Positions 51,606 to 61,185 of a DNA stretch of 64,000 nucleotides are shown here, piece by piece. How positions within the stretch are numbered: the stretch's first letter is position 1; the number at the start of each line of letters is the position of its first letter. The position numbers and the translations under genes are program-made. The stretch comes from Mesostigma viride (lineage: Eukaryota > Streptophyta > Mesostigmatophyceae > Mesostigmatales > Mesostigmataceae): positions 4,466,920 to 4,530,919 of the forward strand of contig RPFO01000041.1 in assembly GCA_009746045.1 (NCBI GenBank). Reading direction: 5' to 3'. Below the pieces are notes generated by a model. It was not told the DNA's origin. It worked only from the letters and a program-made list of their open reading frames with translations, and made no database searches.

Positions 51606-54126
51606 GCGTAACAATTCGTGTGTAGTTACGGACGTAAATTAGGTCCTTTGCCTCGTCGTTCATAGGTTACGTGTAGTTTGTACTGGGACACTGTTGTCCT
51701 CGTGACAGTACTGTGGTGCATTGGATGCCCTTGGGCGTCGCGCCGCGTACTTTACTAGTGGTTCTTATCCTTTGGGTAGAATGTAGTGGACCAGCGTGCA
51801 TCTGTGAAATTGTAGGCGAGGGCCAGGTCGGCCCGAGCATGCTGGACCGTTGGCGACCATTTATTCACGTTCTACCCCTCGTGTTGGCACTCGGCGTGTG
51901 TTAAATGAATTAACACATATAGGCTTGGGTCACGGCAGTGTAGTGTGTTTCCTTCCTCTATTCCTGGAATAAACGGGTTCGTGTAAATGGCTTATGGCGT
52001 ATATTAGTAATACATACGTGAATGCATTGAGATCAGCTCCGTCTCGTTCGTCTTTCGCTAGGGGATTGAGTAGAGGTGGCCTGACTAATTTAGGTTGGGT
52101 TAGGCCAGGTAGAGGTAGAGGTGGTGGTAGAAGTTTAGGACGTAACAATGGTTCCGGAGGAACTTTCGTAGGTAGAGAGCGAGACGACGGTCCTTTGTCA
52201 CATACGCCTTTGCAAGAACCCTTCCGCGTCCAGGGATACGAAGACGACACTTTCTTGACAGGTAATGGGCGGGTCGCCTTCAAGCTGGGAGAGTAGTGCT
52301 GCCCGGTTCGGGACACGCTCTGCCTAGATCGATGCTAGACCTGCTCGTAGCGGAAAAACCCTTTCATAGATAGCTCCTTCGCTTTGCTAGATAGCTCCTT
52401 CGCTTTGTTTTCCTGCGCATTGTTGCTTTCTGTCGTAGATAGAGGATAATTGTTCGGTTCGGCAACAGTGAGACGAGTAGCGTCGTGGTAGACTATACCT
52501 TTTCCTTCGTGCTGCTGTTTTATTAGACGGCCGCACCCGCAGAGAGACTGGTCGCTGATTTTAGGACGAGCGCTGGACTATTGTCGCCCTCGTGCTGCTT
52601 TCGGTGCTCCAGATCATCCAGATAAGTCGCCTCCTCCTTCTACTGCTAGCGTGACGTCACAAGACCTACCAGGTGCGTTACCATGAGCCAGCGTCGTGCT
52701 TTTACTGCTCCTTCCCATGTCACGGACGCGAGCTATGTCATCCGGGCGCCCACTAATCACTATGCACAATACCGGTGACGTGCGCAAGGAATTTGTTTTC
52801 TGCGCATTTTCGACAAAGGCTAGTGACCGGGGGGGGGACACTAGCACTTGCAGCATAAGAGCGGACGAAAGTGCACGTGCGCGCGCGCCGGGCCAGGCAC
52901 GGCTGGGCGCGCAGCACTGACGTACTTGAGCGGACGGCAGCACAAGTGCGCAGCGTCGAGAGGATCATACTCGAGTTAGTGGACAGCTGGAGCTGGAGCT
53001 GGAGCTGGAGCTGGAGCTGGACTGCTGGACTTCAACAGCGCCGAGGCTATTGACAGGCCAGGTGTCTTTGTGGTGTAGAATAGCGGGTCAACGTTATGAG
53101 GACTGGACAGAAAATGGAAAAGGAAAATTTGCGGTGCGGAGCCAGATCGCTGGAATGAATGCGAAATCGCTGGCAGCCCTACAAAGGGATTTCTTCTAGA
53201 AAGGAAAGATTAGAAGCAATGTTTGCTGGGCCACTCACACGCAAGGTGTGAGCGTGCAGATTGTTTGAAGGATATTATGCTTCGACCTTGGTGGTCGTGA
53301 CTCAATGCCGGACATTCCCAGGGACAGAAATGCCGGAGCCTCTAGGAGATGAGATCGGCAACAGGGTAGCAATTTAGATTTGTCGGGATGCCTTCCTGCT
53401 TTTGTTGGCATGTGTGGTAGAAAGCCAGGACGGCAACTGGAATGCAGTTTCTATTTGCATGGTTCAGGCAGCAAGATAGTTTGGGCATTCCTGGCTGGAC
53501 TGACAAGTGTGGCGTGTGTCATGCGTGTGGCATGACGAATGGTTTGGTTCATAGTCGAAGAGGACTCTCACGTAGCGTGTAGTCTCTTCGAGTCTCTCGT
53601 TAGTGGCCTTCGTGTTTCTCCCTTTCCTTGGGAGCAAGGCCGGTAGCATGTCATGGAGCGCTGCCTAACTGCGGGCTCGTGAGCATGGAGTGCATCGATA
53701 TTGAGACTATCAACGTGTTGTAATTGTATTAACTTTCTCAATAAATTCCGCATGTGCGGCTTCATCATCAGACTGTGCAAAGTGTGTGTTGTGAAAGCAT
53801 TATTCTATAGCAGGGGAGGCAATAAGGTGGTCATCAGGCACGAGGGACAGTTCCTTGTCCTCGGCTGAGAGCCCTCCTTTCGTTACTCGAAGAGACTACC
53901 CGGTAGTCTGCTTCCTTCTGTTCGAAGCCAAGACGTTGGCTTTAGTGTTTATCAACCATCAGCAGTACAGGGAACGGCCTGGCTGACAGTTTGTAAAGGA
54001 AGTGTCTTGAGACAGATTTTAAAGCCTTTGGTTGTTGCTTTTCTCAGCGAAACCTAGGCTTGTTGGTTCTTGTTTTGCCCATCGGTCAGCTGGTGCATGC
54101 CACTGACGCGAGCGCAGACTCGAGCC
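51606..54126. other. Unassigned sequence upstream of Gypsy-1, possible leader or LTR
   Basis: One small open frame (51994-52296, plus; arginine/glycine-rich, RPGRGRGGGRSLGR) has no recognised family. 52367-52410 holds a 22-bp direct repeat (GATAGCTCCTTCGCTTTG). 52987-53024 is a (GAGCTG)n run. The Gypsy-1 5' LTR should lie here, but with no 3' LTR in the window its borders cannot be set, and no primer-binding site was identified. Confidence 0.4.
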
Positions 54127-56068
54127 ATGGCGGATGCAAATAGAGCAGATGCCGACACGTCCGCTCCGGGGTCGAATGGCGGGATTCCTCCCGCCGTACC
54201 CGCAGTGGGTGGAGTCGCGACCAAGAAGCGCCGCTGAGTATGGTGGCGCTGTTCGCGCAGATGCAAGCGCAGATGCAGCAACAGTCGCAACAGTTGCAGC
54301 AGCAACTGGCGCTGCAAATGCGGGAAGTGACCGACAGATTGGTGGCCGTAGAGGGTCGTCATCTGCAGTCCACACCATGGGACGGGCAGGCATCGATGCC
54401 GGGCCCAATGGTGTTGCCGCGGAGCCGAGGGAGCGGGACCAGCCGCCAACCTCAGGTAATGCGGCGGGAAGGGCTCCGATGGAACCGGGGTTTTGGCTGG
54501 GTCGCTAACCCAACACGACTTGCTTGGTGAGGCGGATGGTCAGCCACGGGGCGAGTATACGCTGGCGCCCAGGCGCCTGCCTTTCGATCAAGCGCGAGAC
54601 GGATTGCACGAGGAGAACGGGGCAGGGCTGGCGCGCGCGATGGACCCACGCAGGGGTGCACCAGGACGCATGCTGCCAGGCGGGGTCTCAATTCCGTTTG
54701 GGCGAGGCGGTGGGGCGCTGACCGGCGGGTCGACTGCACGGTGGTCAAGTGTGCCAATCGGGCGCATTCCGCCCATGGAGGACATAACCACGCCGCTGGC
54801 TTTCCGAGTACGGGAGGCAGCACGCCCAAGCACGCTGGCGCAGGGACGCGCAGCTCAGCGACCGCCGGAGGATGCCGATGGGGTGCAGTACCCGCAAAGG
54901 GTGCGCCTCATACCTGAAGGCGCGAAGATGCCCACCCTACCACGGGTGGACATGCGCGAGAAGTTCTCCACAACCGGCAATCTGGCCACGCTGGCGCAGG
55001 CCTACAACGCGTACAAGTCATGGATTGATCTGCAATACATGACTACGCAAGGCGCTGTAATGCATGAGTTTGTGATGAACAACATGCATTTCTTCTTTCA
55101 CGGCCTTACGCTGAGGCGAGTGGCTAGGCTGGTGGAGCAGTGGAGAGAGGTCTCGCTGTACACGCGTCACACGGACGTGTGGTTCGGCTTCGACGGGCGT
55201 GGCCAGCCCGACTATGACAACATCATGTATGGTGTCGACCCTGCCGAGGAACTGTGGGCCTCCTTCGCCAGGAATACCCGGTGGAGACCATCAAGGCAGA
55301 GCGTGAGTGGCGCAGTTTCAAGATAGCCGAGGGTGAAACCCCGGAGCAATCTTACGAGCGCCTCATGGAGTTCGCCGGCGAAGTGGAGGACTGGTCCGAA
55401 AAGCTGGCGTGTCAAAATGGCTGCAAGCGCTAGGCTCCAAGGAGATGGAGCTGCCCACGCCGCCCAACGGCCAGCCGTGGCGATTGCGGTCACTGTGCAT
55501 TGAGGTCAGGGCCATGATGCGACGACACGCGCAAGGCCGGATCTCGGTAAGCACGGTGGTGGCCGAGCTGCAGGCCAAGGTCGACGCGCTGACCAAGGCC
55601 AAGTCGGGTGAGTCGTCTGCCACAAGACAAGCGCGCCCGCAAGGCGGCCACGGTGCTAGCAGGAACCAAGGGGGGTCTCGCAACGCCTCATCGCATGATG
55701 CAACCCAGGGTAACGCCGCTGGCGGCAACAAGGACGCTGCCGCCCCGACGCGAGCTGGGGGGGGCACGTCCTCACAGACGGGTAGGACGGATGCGCGCAA
55801 ATCGGGCTGCTTCCTGTGCGGTCAGGATGGGCACATCAAACGTGATTGTCCCAAGGCGTGTAAGAAGTCACACCCAGCAACGGTCCGAACCCATCTGGCG
55901 GGGCAGTGCCCAGCGCCGGGGGTGCACTTTGCGGACGTGGAGGACAAGAAGGTGGACGCGGGGGTGGTCATCATTCAGCCGACGGGCGAGGCGGGGGGCG
56001 TGAAAGGGAGGATGGGGGATCGCAGGTTCAATACAGGGACGAGGACTTCTGGCGGCCAGCCGACGTGA
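54127..56068 (+). pseudogene. Gypsy-1 gag (several frame changes)
   Basis: Starts ATG at 54127 (MADANRADAD), ends that frame at a TGA near 54235, and continues in the next frame with a Gln-rich coiled region (MQAQMQQQSQQLQQQLAL). The capsid-like core lies in frame 54493-55326 (FSTTGNLATLAQAYNAYKSW). A short block in yet another frame follows (EREWRSFKIAEGETPEQSYE, about 55290-55360), typical of retrotransposon gag. The nucleocapsid lies in frame 55409-56068 with one CCHC knuckle CFLCGQDGHIKRDC (about 55810-55850). Four frame switches make a continuous product impossible without repair or sequencing error. Confidence 0.75.
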
Positions 56069-56132
56069 TGGCGTTGGACATCCACGCAGTTGGCGCGCGC
56101 GGAAGCAAGCACGTGCACCACCGTCGTTTCAG

Positions 56133-57125
56133 GTGGGGCAGCCAAGTGAGACTGTGGGGCAGTTGCCTCAGTCCTTTCGCATGGCTCCCGCTCGGACCGG
56201 CTCCACCCTGGAACACGACAATCCTGCTGGGGCAGAGCAGCGGCGCAGGTTGTTGCCATTATACCCTATGCCATCGGTCGTGGACACGCCGGCATACACT
56301 CCCCGGCAAGTGGTCGAGTGGTTCGGTCAGCGGGCCGTGGAGGTGCTCGGGTCGCATGCGTCAGAGGTACAGCGGTACGCTGACACAATGGACGCCCGTA
56401 GGTTGCACAACGCTGAGACAGCCACATTTGTTGGGCATCGCCCTGCATCGGCTTCGGTAGTCGTGGGTCATGTCGCTCATGGTGTCTTGGACAACGCGCA
56501 GCGGGCGTGCGTAGTGCCTAGGGCACCCACTGTCACCTCATATCCGGATGGTGAGCCAGCAATGGCGTTTCAGGCGCAGGGGCACGGGGAGCCCCTGAGC
56601 AACGTGGTCTACAGTACTGACCATGAATTGGTCGTGAAACTGGACAGCGGGGCCCAGCCACTCGTCATCAGTGCTCGGCTGGCCCAGTTGCTCAACCTAA
56701 CCAGGGAGAATGGCGGGCTGCGGGACAGTCATGTGTCCGTGGCGGGCTGGCAGGGCCCTGCCGCTAAACCCTTTGCCATGACTGCGGTCCAGGTAATGGT
56801 CATCCTCAACCCGCTCAGGCCATCCGACATGGCCTGCATCCCTGTGAATGCCCTTGTGACCGAGCAGTCATCGTATGACGTGCTGGTCGGCATGGAGGTC
56901 ATGTTTCCCATGCGGCTCGAGGTACGCATGTGGGAAGGCCGCGCGGTGTACATCGTTGACAGAGACGGTGACGCCATGCGCCAAGCAAGCATCCCGGTGA
57001 GCTGCTACAGCTCGGACACTGGGGCAGTGCGTGTCTCGACGGTCAACCGGGTCGAGGCTGGCTCGCGACGCGGTGGTGGAGGTACGGATGGGGGAGGTCA
57101 CGGCAGCTGGGGGGGCTGTGCGTGA
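56133..57125 (+). CDS. Gypsy-1 aspartic protease region
   Basis: An open frame of 331 codons. A retropepsin-like domain lies in the middle: VVKLDSGAQPLVIS with the catalytic Asp codon at 56643-56645, then SSYDVLVGMEVMFPM as the second signature (hydrophobic-hydrophobic-G). It cleaves the Gag-Pol polyprotein. The first 160 codons are a linker with HNAETATFVGHRP of unknown role. TGA and TAA stops at 57123-57128 separate it from the methyltransferase frame. A Gln-rich stretch in the alternative frame (57130-57370, RQHVTNAVRQQQLSHLPRQ) probably is the true linker, implying two indels. Confidence 0.8.
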   Translation: MGQPSETVGQLPQSFRMAPARTGSTLEHDNPAGAEQRRRLLPLYPMPSVVDTPAYTPRQVVEWFGQRAVEVLGSHASEVQRYADTMDARRLHNAETATFVGHRPASASVVVGHVAHGVLDNAQRACVVPRAPTVTSYPDGEPAMAFQAQGHGEPLSNVVYSTDHELVVKLDSGAQPLVISARLAQLLNLTRENGGLRDSHVSVAGWQGPAAKPFAMTAVQVMVILNPLRPSDMACIPVNALVTEQSSYDVLVGMEVMFPMRLEVRMWEGRAVYIVDRDGDAMRQASIPVSCYSSDTGAVRVSTVNRVEAGSRRGGGGTDGGGHGSWGGCA

Positions 57126-57137
57126 TAAGCATCGGCC

Positions 57138-59774
57138 GTGCATCCCAACAGCGCTGGTGGGACGGGCCTCATTGCAGAGCACGTGGGCGGCGCGACAGCA
57201 GCCGCAAGCGCGGCAGGCCCTTTTGCGTCAGCACGTCACCAACGCGGTGCGGCAGCAACAACTCTCTCATCTCCCGCGGCAATCGCAGTCCCAAGTGGCT
57301 GTCGCGACAACGAAGGTAACTTCTGTGCCGATGTTGTGGCAGAGTCGCGGGTCTTGTCCGAAGGGGTTGTATTGCTAGAATTGTTTGCTGGGATGGGAGG
57401 GGGGCTGGCTGGCTTTCTCGCTGCAGGCGGTACGTGCCACACGTTGATCGCCGTAGAGCCGTCTCCTACCGCTCGGGCAGTGTATAGGCATCACTGTGCC
57501 CAGCTGTCTGCCCTGTATCCATCTCAGTTCCCTCCGTCTGCGTGGACAGATCCGTTTGGGGAGTGCCCTCAGGATATCCGTGCTATTGGGGAGGTTCATG
57601 TGCGAGGCCTTTTGAGGCGGCACAAGAGGATAGACCTCGTCCTCGCGGGCTGGGAATGTCAAGGGTTGAGTCAGGCCGGCGTAGGACGCGGGCTTGCGGA
57701 TCCTAGGAGCGGGTTGTTTTGGGATCTGCTTCGAGTCGTTGGACTCTTGCAGCAGCTGCAGGACCAGCCACTAGCGTATCTTTTTGAGAACGTGGTGGCC
57801 GACGACAGCCCTCACGAGGTAGTGAGGAAGGACTGGGCCCAGATCGTGGACATCTTAGGGGCACCAGTCACGTGCGACAATGCAGGATTGGGCGGGCTCA
57901 CCCACAGGTACCGCGCATTCTGGACCAACCTTGCACTCACCACCACCATCCAGGCAGTGGTAGATGCGATCACACGACAGCACGACGGCATGCCCGCGGA
58001 GGTGGCGCTGCCACCACATTTGGTCACGCAGCGGGTAGACGTCGCCGATCGGCACCCTTACGCGCCCGTCAATCACGTAGGTAAGCCTATGTGCGCTCTT
58101 CCCACCTTGGTTAGTTACCAGGGGTCATCGGCCTACAGGGACCGGGGCAAGGGTTTGGTATGGGACACCGGTACGGGTTTGTTGGTGCAGCCGCCCGCTG
58201 AGTTTCGGGAGGTGAGCATGGGGTTCCATGTGGGGGCGTCCGCCGCTGAGGGGGTTTTAGAGGCCACTAGGTGGTCTCTCGTTGGGCAAGCCATGTCAGC
58301 CTTCCAGGTTGGGTATGTTCTGCGGGCCGCAATGCAAGTGCGCCAGGGTGGGGGAGATATCCCCACACCGCCACCGCCTGTCAGTGCCCACGCGGCTGGT
58401 GTCCGGCCAACAGCGTCCGGCGGCACTGGGTCGCCATGGAGATCGCGGCTGCTTCAACTATGGAGCGTTATCCTCATGACGTCCTTGTTGTCCAGCACGG
58501 TGTTCGCTGGAGCGCCCACCCTGCAGCAATCGGTCGGTCGCGCAGTCCGTGCCATTCAGCAGGTGAGCGTCACACCCGGTGTAGCCGCATTTTCCCTTTT
58601 CCACGATGCCGCTGTCCGGGGGCCTTGTCTCGACAGTAGGAGTGCCGCAGTCGCAGATCCTGCTGCCTCTCACATATGGGCCATAGGTGAGCACCTCACC
58701 GCCACGCAACGCAAGGCTATGGAGCACTGGTTGCATTCTGCACGCTCAGTATTCGCTTTCAGCAGTGAAGAACTAGGGTGCTACAACGGGGGCTGCATGG
58801 GGGTCCCACTAGATACGGATCAGCCCTTATTCAGGCGGCAGCATAGGCTGAGCTTGGCTGAGCTGGAATTCGTAGATGCTAACTGTCGAGAGCTAGAGGC
58901 AGCTGGGATCATCCGCGCTTCATCCTCCAGTTATGCAGCTGCCACGGTGGTCGCACCCAAGAAGGATACCATCACAGGCGAGTGGACAGGTATGCGCATG
59001 GCCACTGACCTGCGTCAGCTGAACGCGCACACTCCTGTTGATAGGTACCCCATGCCTCGGGTCGATGATGTTTTGGATAAAATATCTCCCCAGGTCAAGT
59101 ATGTGTCGTCGCTAGATTTGCGTAGCGGCTTCCATCAGATCAAGGTCGTAGAGGCAGATCAGCGCAAGCTGGCCTTTTGGGGTGGGACCCGTCTGTACGA
59201 GTGGGTTCGCATGCCATTCGGACATCGCAACGCTAGTGCGGTGTTCCAACGTGCCATGGACCAGGTGCTGGCAGGGTTGCCATTTGCAGCCTGCTACATA
59301 GACGATGTCATTGTCTTTAGCGAGACATTTGACCAGCACTTAGCTCACCTCGATCAGGTTCGGATCGCCCTAGATAAGGCCAACCTGCGGCTGCACCCTG
59401 AAAAGTGCAAGTTCGCCCAACAGACCATAGGGTTTCTTGGTCATCAGATTGTACCAGGTGGCCGGACCCCTGAGGCAGCCAAAGTGGAAGCCATCAGCAA
59501 CGCCGCAGTGCCCATCGACATCTCGGGGGTGCGCGCGTATCTCGGGCTAGCTGGCTATTATCGAGGATATATTCAGAATTTCAGCACCAAAGTCAAACCC
59601 CTGACTGAGTTGTTGAAGAAGGGCAATGTCTGGGCGTGGGGTCCGGCTCAGCAGCGAGCCATCGATACCATCAAACAGGAACTGACTGCCGCTCCTATCC
59701 TACGCGCCCCCGACTATGCTCTGCCCTTCATTCTTTACACCGATTGGTCCAAGGTAGGCCTAGGGCTGTGCTAG
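57138..59774 (+). CDS. Gypsy-1 DNA (cytosine-5) methyltransferase fused to RT
   Basis: One open frame of 878 codons from a non-ATG point, i.e. a polyprotein segment. DNMT domain about 57360-58340. Motif I is LLELFAGMGGG (57375-57404). Motif IV is GWECQGLSQAG with catalytic Cys at 57657-57659; the usual PC is EC here. Motif VI is FENVV (57783-57797), motif VIII THRYRAFW, and motif X GQAMSAFQVGYVLRAAM (58284-58335). The DPRSGLFWDLLRVV and ENVV spacing resembles the DNMT3/DRM group more than bacterial M.HhaI types. RT follows: IIRASSSSYAA, SSLDLRSGFHQIKV, MPFGHRNASAVFQRAM, YIDD (59295-59306) and HPEKCKFAQ, then the connection domain (YLGLAGYYRGYI). The frame ends at TAG 59772-59774 because one base is missing after YTDWSKVGLG. 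The methyltransferase would act on DNA in the nucleus, possibly on the element itself; that is inference. Confidence 0.9.
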   Translation: MHPNSAGGTGLIAEHVGGATAAASAAGPFASARHQRGAAATTLSSPAAIAVPSGCRDNEGNFCADVVAESRVLSEGVVLLELFAGMGGGLAGFLAAGGTCHTLIAVEPSPTARAVYRHHCAQLSALYPSQFPPSAWTDPFGECPQDIRAIGEVHVRGLLRRHKRIDLVLAGWECQGLSQAGVGRGLADPRSGLFWDLLRVVGLLQQLQDQPLAYLFENVVADDSPHEVVRKDWAQIVDILGAPVTCDNAGLGGLTHRYRAFWTNLALTTTIQAVVDAITRQHDGMPAEVALPPHLVTQRVDVADRHPYAPVNHVGKPMCALPTLVSYQGSSAYRDRGKGLVWDTGTGLLVQPPAEFREVSMGFHVGASAAEGVLEATRWSLVGQAMSAFQVGYVLRAAMQVRQGGGDIPTPPPPVSAHAAGVRPTASGGTGSPWRSRLLQLWSVILMTSLLSSTVFAGAPTLQQSVGRAVRAIQQVSVTPGVAAFSLFHDAAVRGPCLDSRSAAVADPAASHIWAIGEHLTATQRKAMEHWLHSARSVFAFSSEELGCYNGGCMGVPLDTDQPLFRRQHRLSLAELEFVDANCRELEAAGIIRASSSSYAAATVVAPKKDTITGEWTGMRMATDLRQLNAHTPVDRYPMPRVDDVLDKISPQVKYVSSLDLRSGFHQIKVVEADQRKLAFWGGTRLYEWVRMPFGHRNASAVFQRAMDQVLAGLPFAACYIDDVIVFSETFDQHLAHLDQVRIALDKANLRLHPEKCKFAQQTIGFLGHQIVPGGRTPEAAKVEAISNAAVPIDISGVRAYLGLAGYYRGYIQNFSTKVKPLTELLKKGNVWAWGPAQQRAIDTIKQELTAAPILRAPDYALPFILYTDWSKVGLGLC

Positions 59775-60658
59775 CACAAAAGGACGATGCGGGGCGCGAG
59801 CATGTTATCGCGTACGCTAGTCGGAGTAACAACTCTGCCGAGAGTCGGTACTCTTCCTACGAGGGGGAAGCGTTAGCCGTTGTGTGGGCCATCAAGCACT
59901 TCAGGCCATATCTCTTTGGGCGGGTGTTCACACTTGTCACTGATCACCAGCCCTTATTGTGGTTGATGACCAGCGACAAACTCACGGGTAAGCTGGCCCG
60001 GTGGGCAATGATCATTCAGGAGTACCACCTGACAATCGTCCATCGGCCAGGTGTGGATCACTCCAACGCGGACGTCCTGTCCAGGTATGCTCTACCAACC
60101 ACTGTTGACAACACTGGTGCGCGGGCCCTAGGGGCCGAGAGCTCGCCTGGGTCTGTGGTTTTTGTTAATGCTGCAGGCTTCGCTGACGCCGACGCCGAGG
60201 CAGACTGGCGCGCAGTCGAGTATACAGTCGCAGACTTTGCGGCAAGCTGCAATGCAGTTCACCCTTCTCCCTTCACCCCTGCCGCTGGCCTCCTCGCGTT
60301 GGAGGAAGGTAATTCTCCGTCCTTTGACATTGACAATACCTTGGCACGATACCTAGCACTCCAGGTGGTGTTGGTTGGCCATCTCACAGTGGAATGCAAC
60401 ATGGGTGATGTGTGGCTCGATGGGCGTGTGTTGGAGCAGGTCCAAGGGATAGCTCTCACCCCCACCCCGGTTGATTGGTCCTCAGCCCAGCGTGACGCTG
60501 AGTTGAATAGGGTGCAACATAGGGCGGTCACCTACTCGTGGGATGCCGGGGTCCTCCAGTGGGACAGGGTAATCATGGGACAGGTCCTCGCCCACCCCAC
60601 CGGGCATGCAGTTAAGCAGGCACGTCAGCTCAGCTCATTTGGGTTTTACCAAAGCTGA
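59764..60658 (+). CDS. Gypsy-1 RNase H and truncated integrase start
   Basis: Follows the single-base break: AVLAQKDDAGREHVIAYASR, SSYEGEALAVVWAIKHFRPY, LVTDHQPLLWLM and NADVLSR, the canonical gypsy RNase H. After a 150-residue linker comes HPTGHAVKQARQLSSFGFY, which matches the start of the integrase HHCC domain (GHxGxxKTxxxL...FYW), and then a TGA. The DDE core of integrase is absent, so this copy cannot integrate by itself. Confidence 0.82.
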
Positions 60659-60673
60659 GCATGGCCAGCCGCC

Positions 60674-61072
60674 ATGGTGGCGCCGGAGATTGTGGTACGC
60701 AGACGCGACACCCATTCTTCCAGCGACAATAGCTTAGCCAAATATTACGTAGTGATTACGCCTCAATGGTCCGCCATTTTCCTTTCTTGGTCCGACGCTA
60801 GGAAGATAGTTCAGAACCGTATATACAACGTAGTTAGGTATAAGAAATTTGTGACCTTTGAAGAAGCTCAGCAGTTCCTTATAGACCATAGTGAATCAGA
60901 TTTAGGCCTACATGTACGCTCTATTCCTCATGGTCGTCCTCCAGTGGAATCTCTAGTCTTTGCTACCCCTCCTTCTTCTCCCCCTAGACGGGCTGCATCC
61001 TCATCTAGCTCAGATACTCCTCTCACCTTAGAGTTTGGTTCCCTATCCATTACCGTGGTTAAAAAGGATTGA
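60674..61072 (+). CDS. Gypsy-2 ORF with RNase H1 hybrid-binding (viroplasmin-like) domain
   Basis: 132 codons from ATG to TGA. KYYVVITPQWSAIFLSW (residues about 24-40), DARKIVQNRIYNVVRYKKF (about 43-61) and TFEEAQQFL (about 63-71) fit the RNase H1 N-terminal RNA/DNA hybrid-binding fold, also called the viroplasmin domain: YYVV..G...GIF.SW..A...V....YK.F.T.EEA..FL. Known members bind RNA-DNA hybrids or dsRNA. The C-terminal half is Ser/Pro-rich. In a retrotransposon such a module would sit on the genomic RNA or its hybrid; this is inference. Assignment is by pattern. Confidence 0.7.
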   Translation: MVAPEIVVRRRDTHSSSDNSLAKYYVVITPQWSAIFLSWSDARKIVQNRIYNVVRYKKFVTFEEAQQFLIDHSESDLGLHVRSIPHGRPPVESLVFATPPSSPPRRAASSSSSDTPLTLEFGSLSITVVKKD

Positions 61073-61185
61073 TTTTAATTGTTTCTTTGCTTAAGACATT
61101 CAAGGTTTTTCCTTTTGCCTTCATTGCTTCAATTTAGATTCCTATCCTTTTCTTAAGGCAACTTTCATTGTTTTTCTTTTTAAAC

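Larger units (their letters stand above)
54127..60660 (+). mobile_element. Gypsy-1: Ty3/gypsy element carrying a DNA methyltransferase
   Basis: Order: gag with zinc knuckle, aspartic protease, C5-DNA methyltransferase, RT, RNase H, start of integrase. RT and RNase H are gypsy type and the integrase follows RNase H, as in gypsy. It breaks off within the HHCC part of integrase at about 60655, where Gypsy-2 begins. Frame changes occur in gag, between protease and methyltransferase, and one base is missing before RNase H. No LTR pair could be defined in the window. GC-rich throughout, unlike Gypsy-2. Confidence 0.88.

Noticed and set aside
51606-54126. A 5' LTR for Gypsy-1
   Set aside because: No repeated copy in the window, no clear TG...CA border or primer-binding site; left as unassigned.
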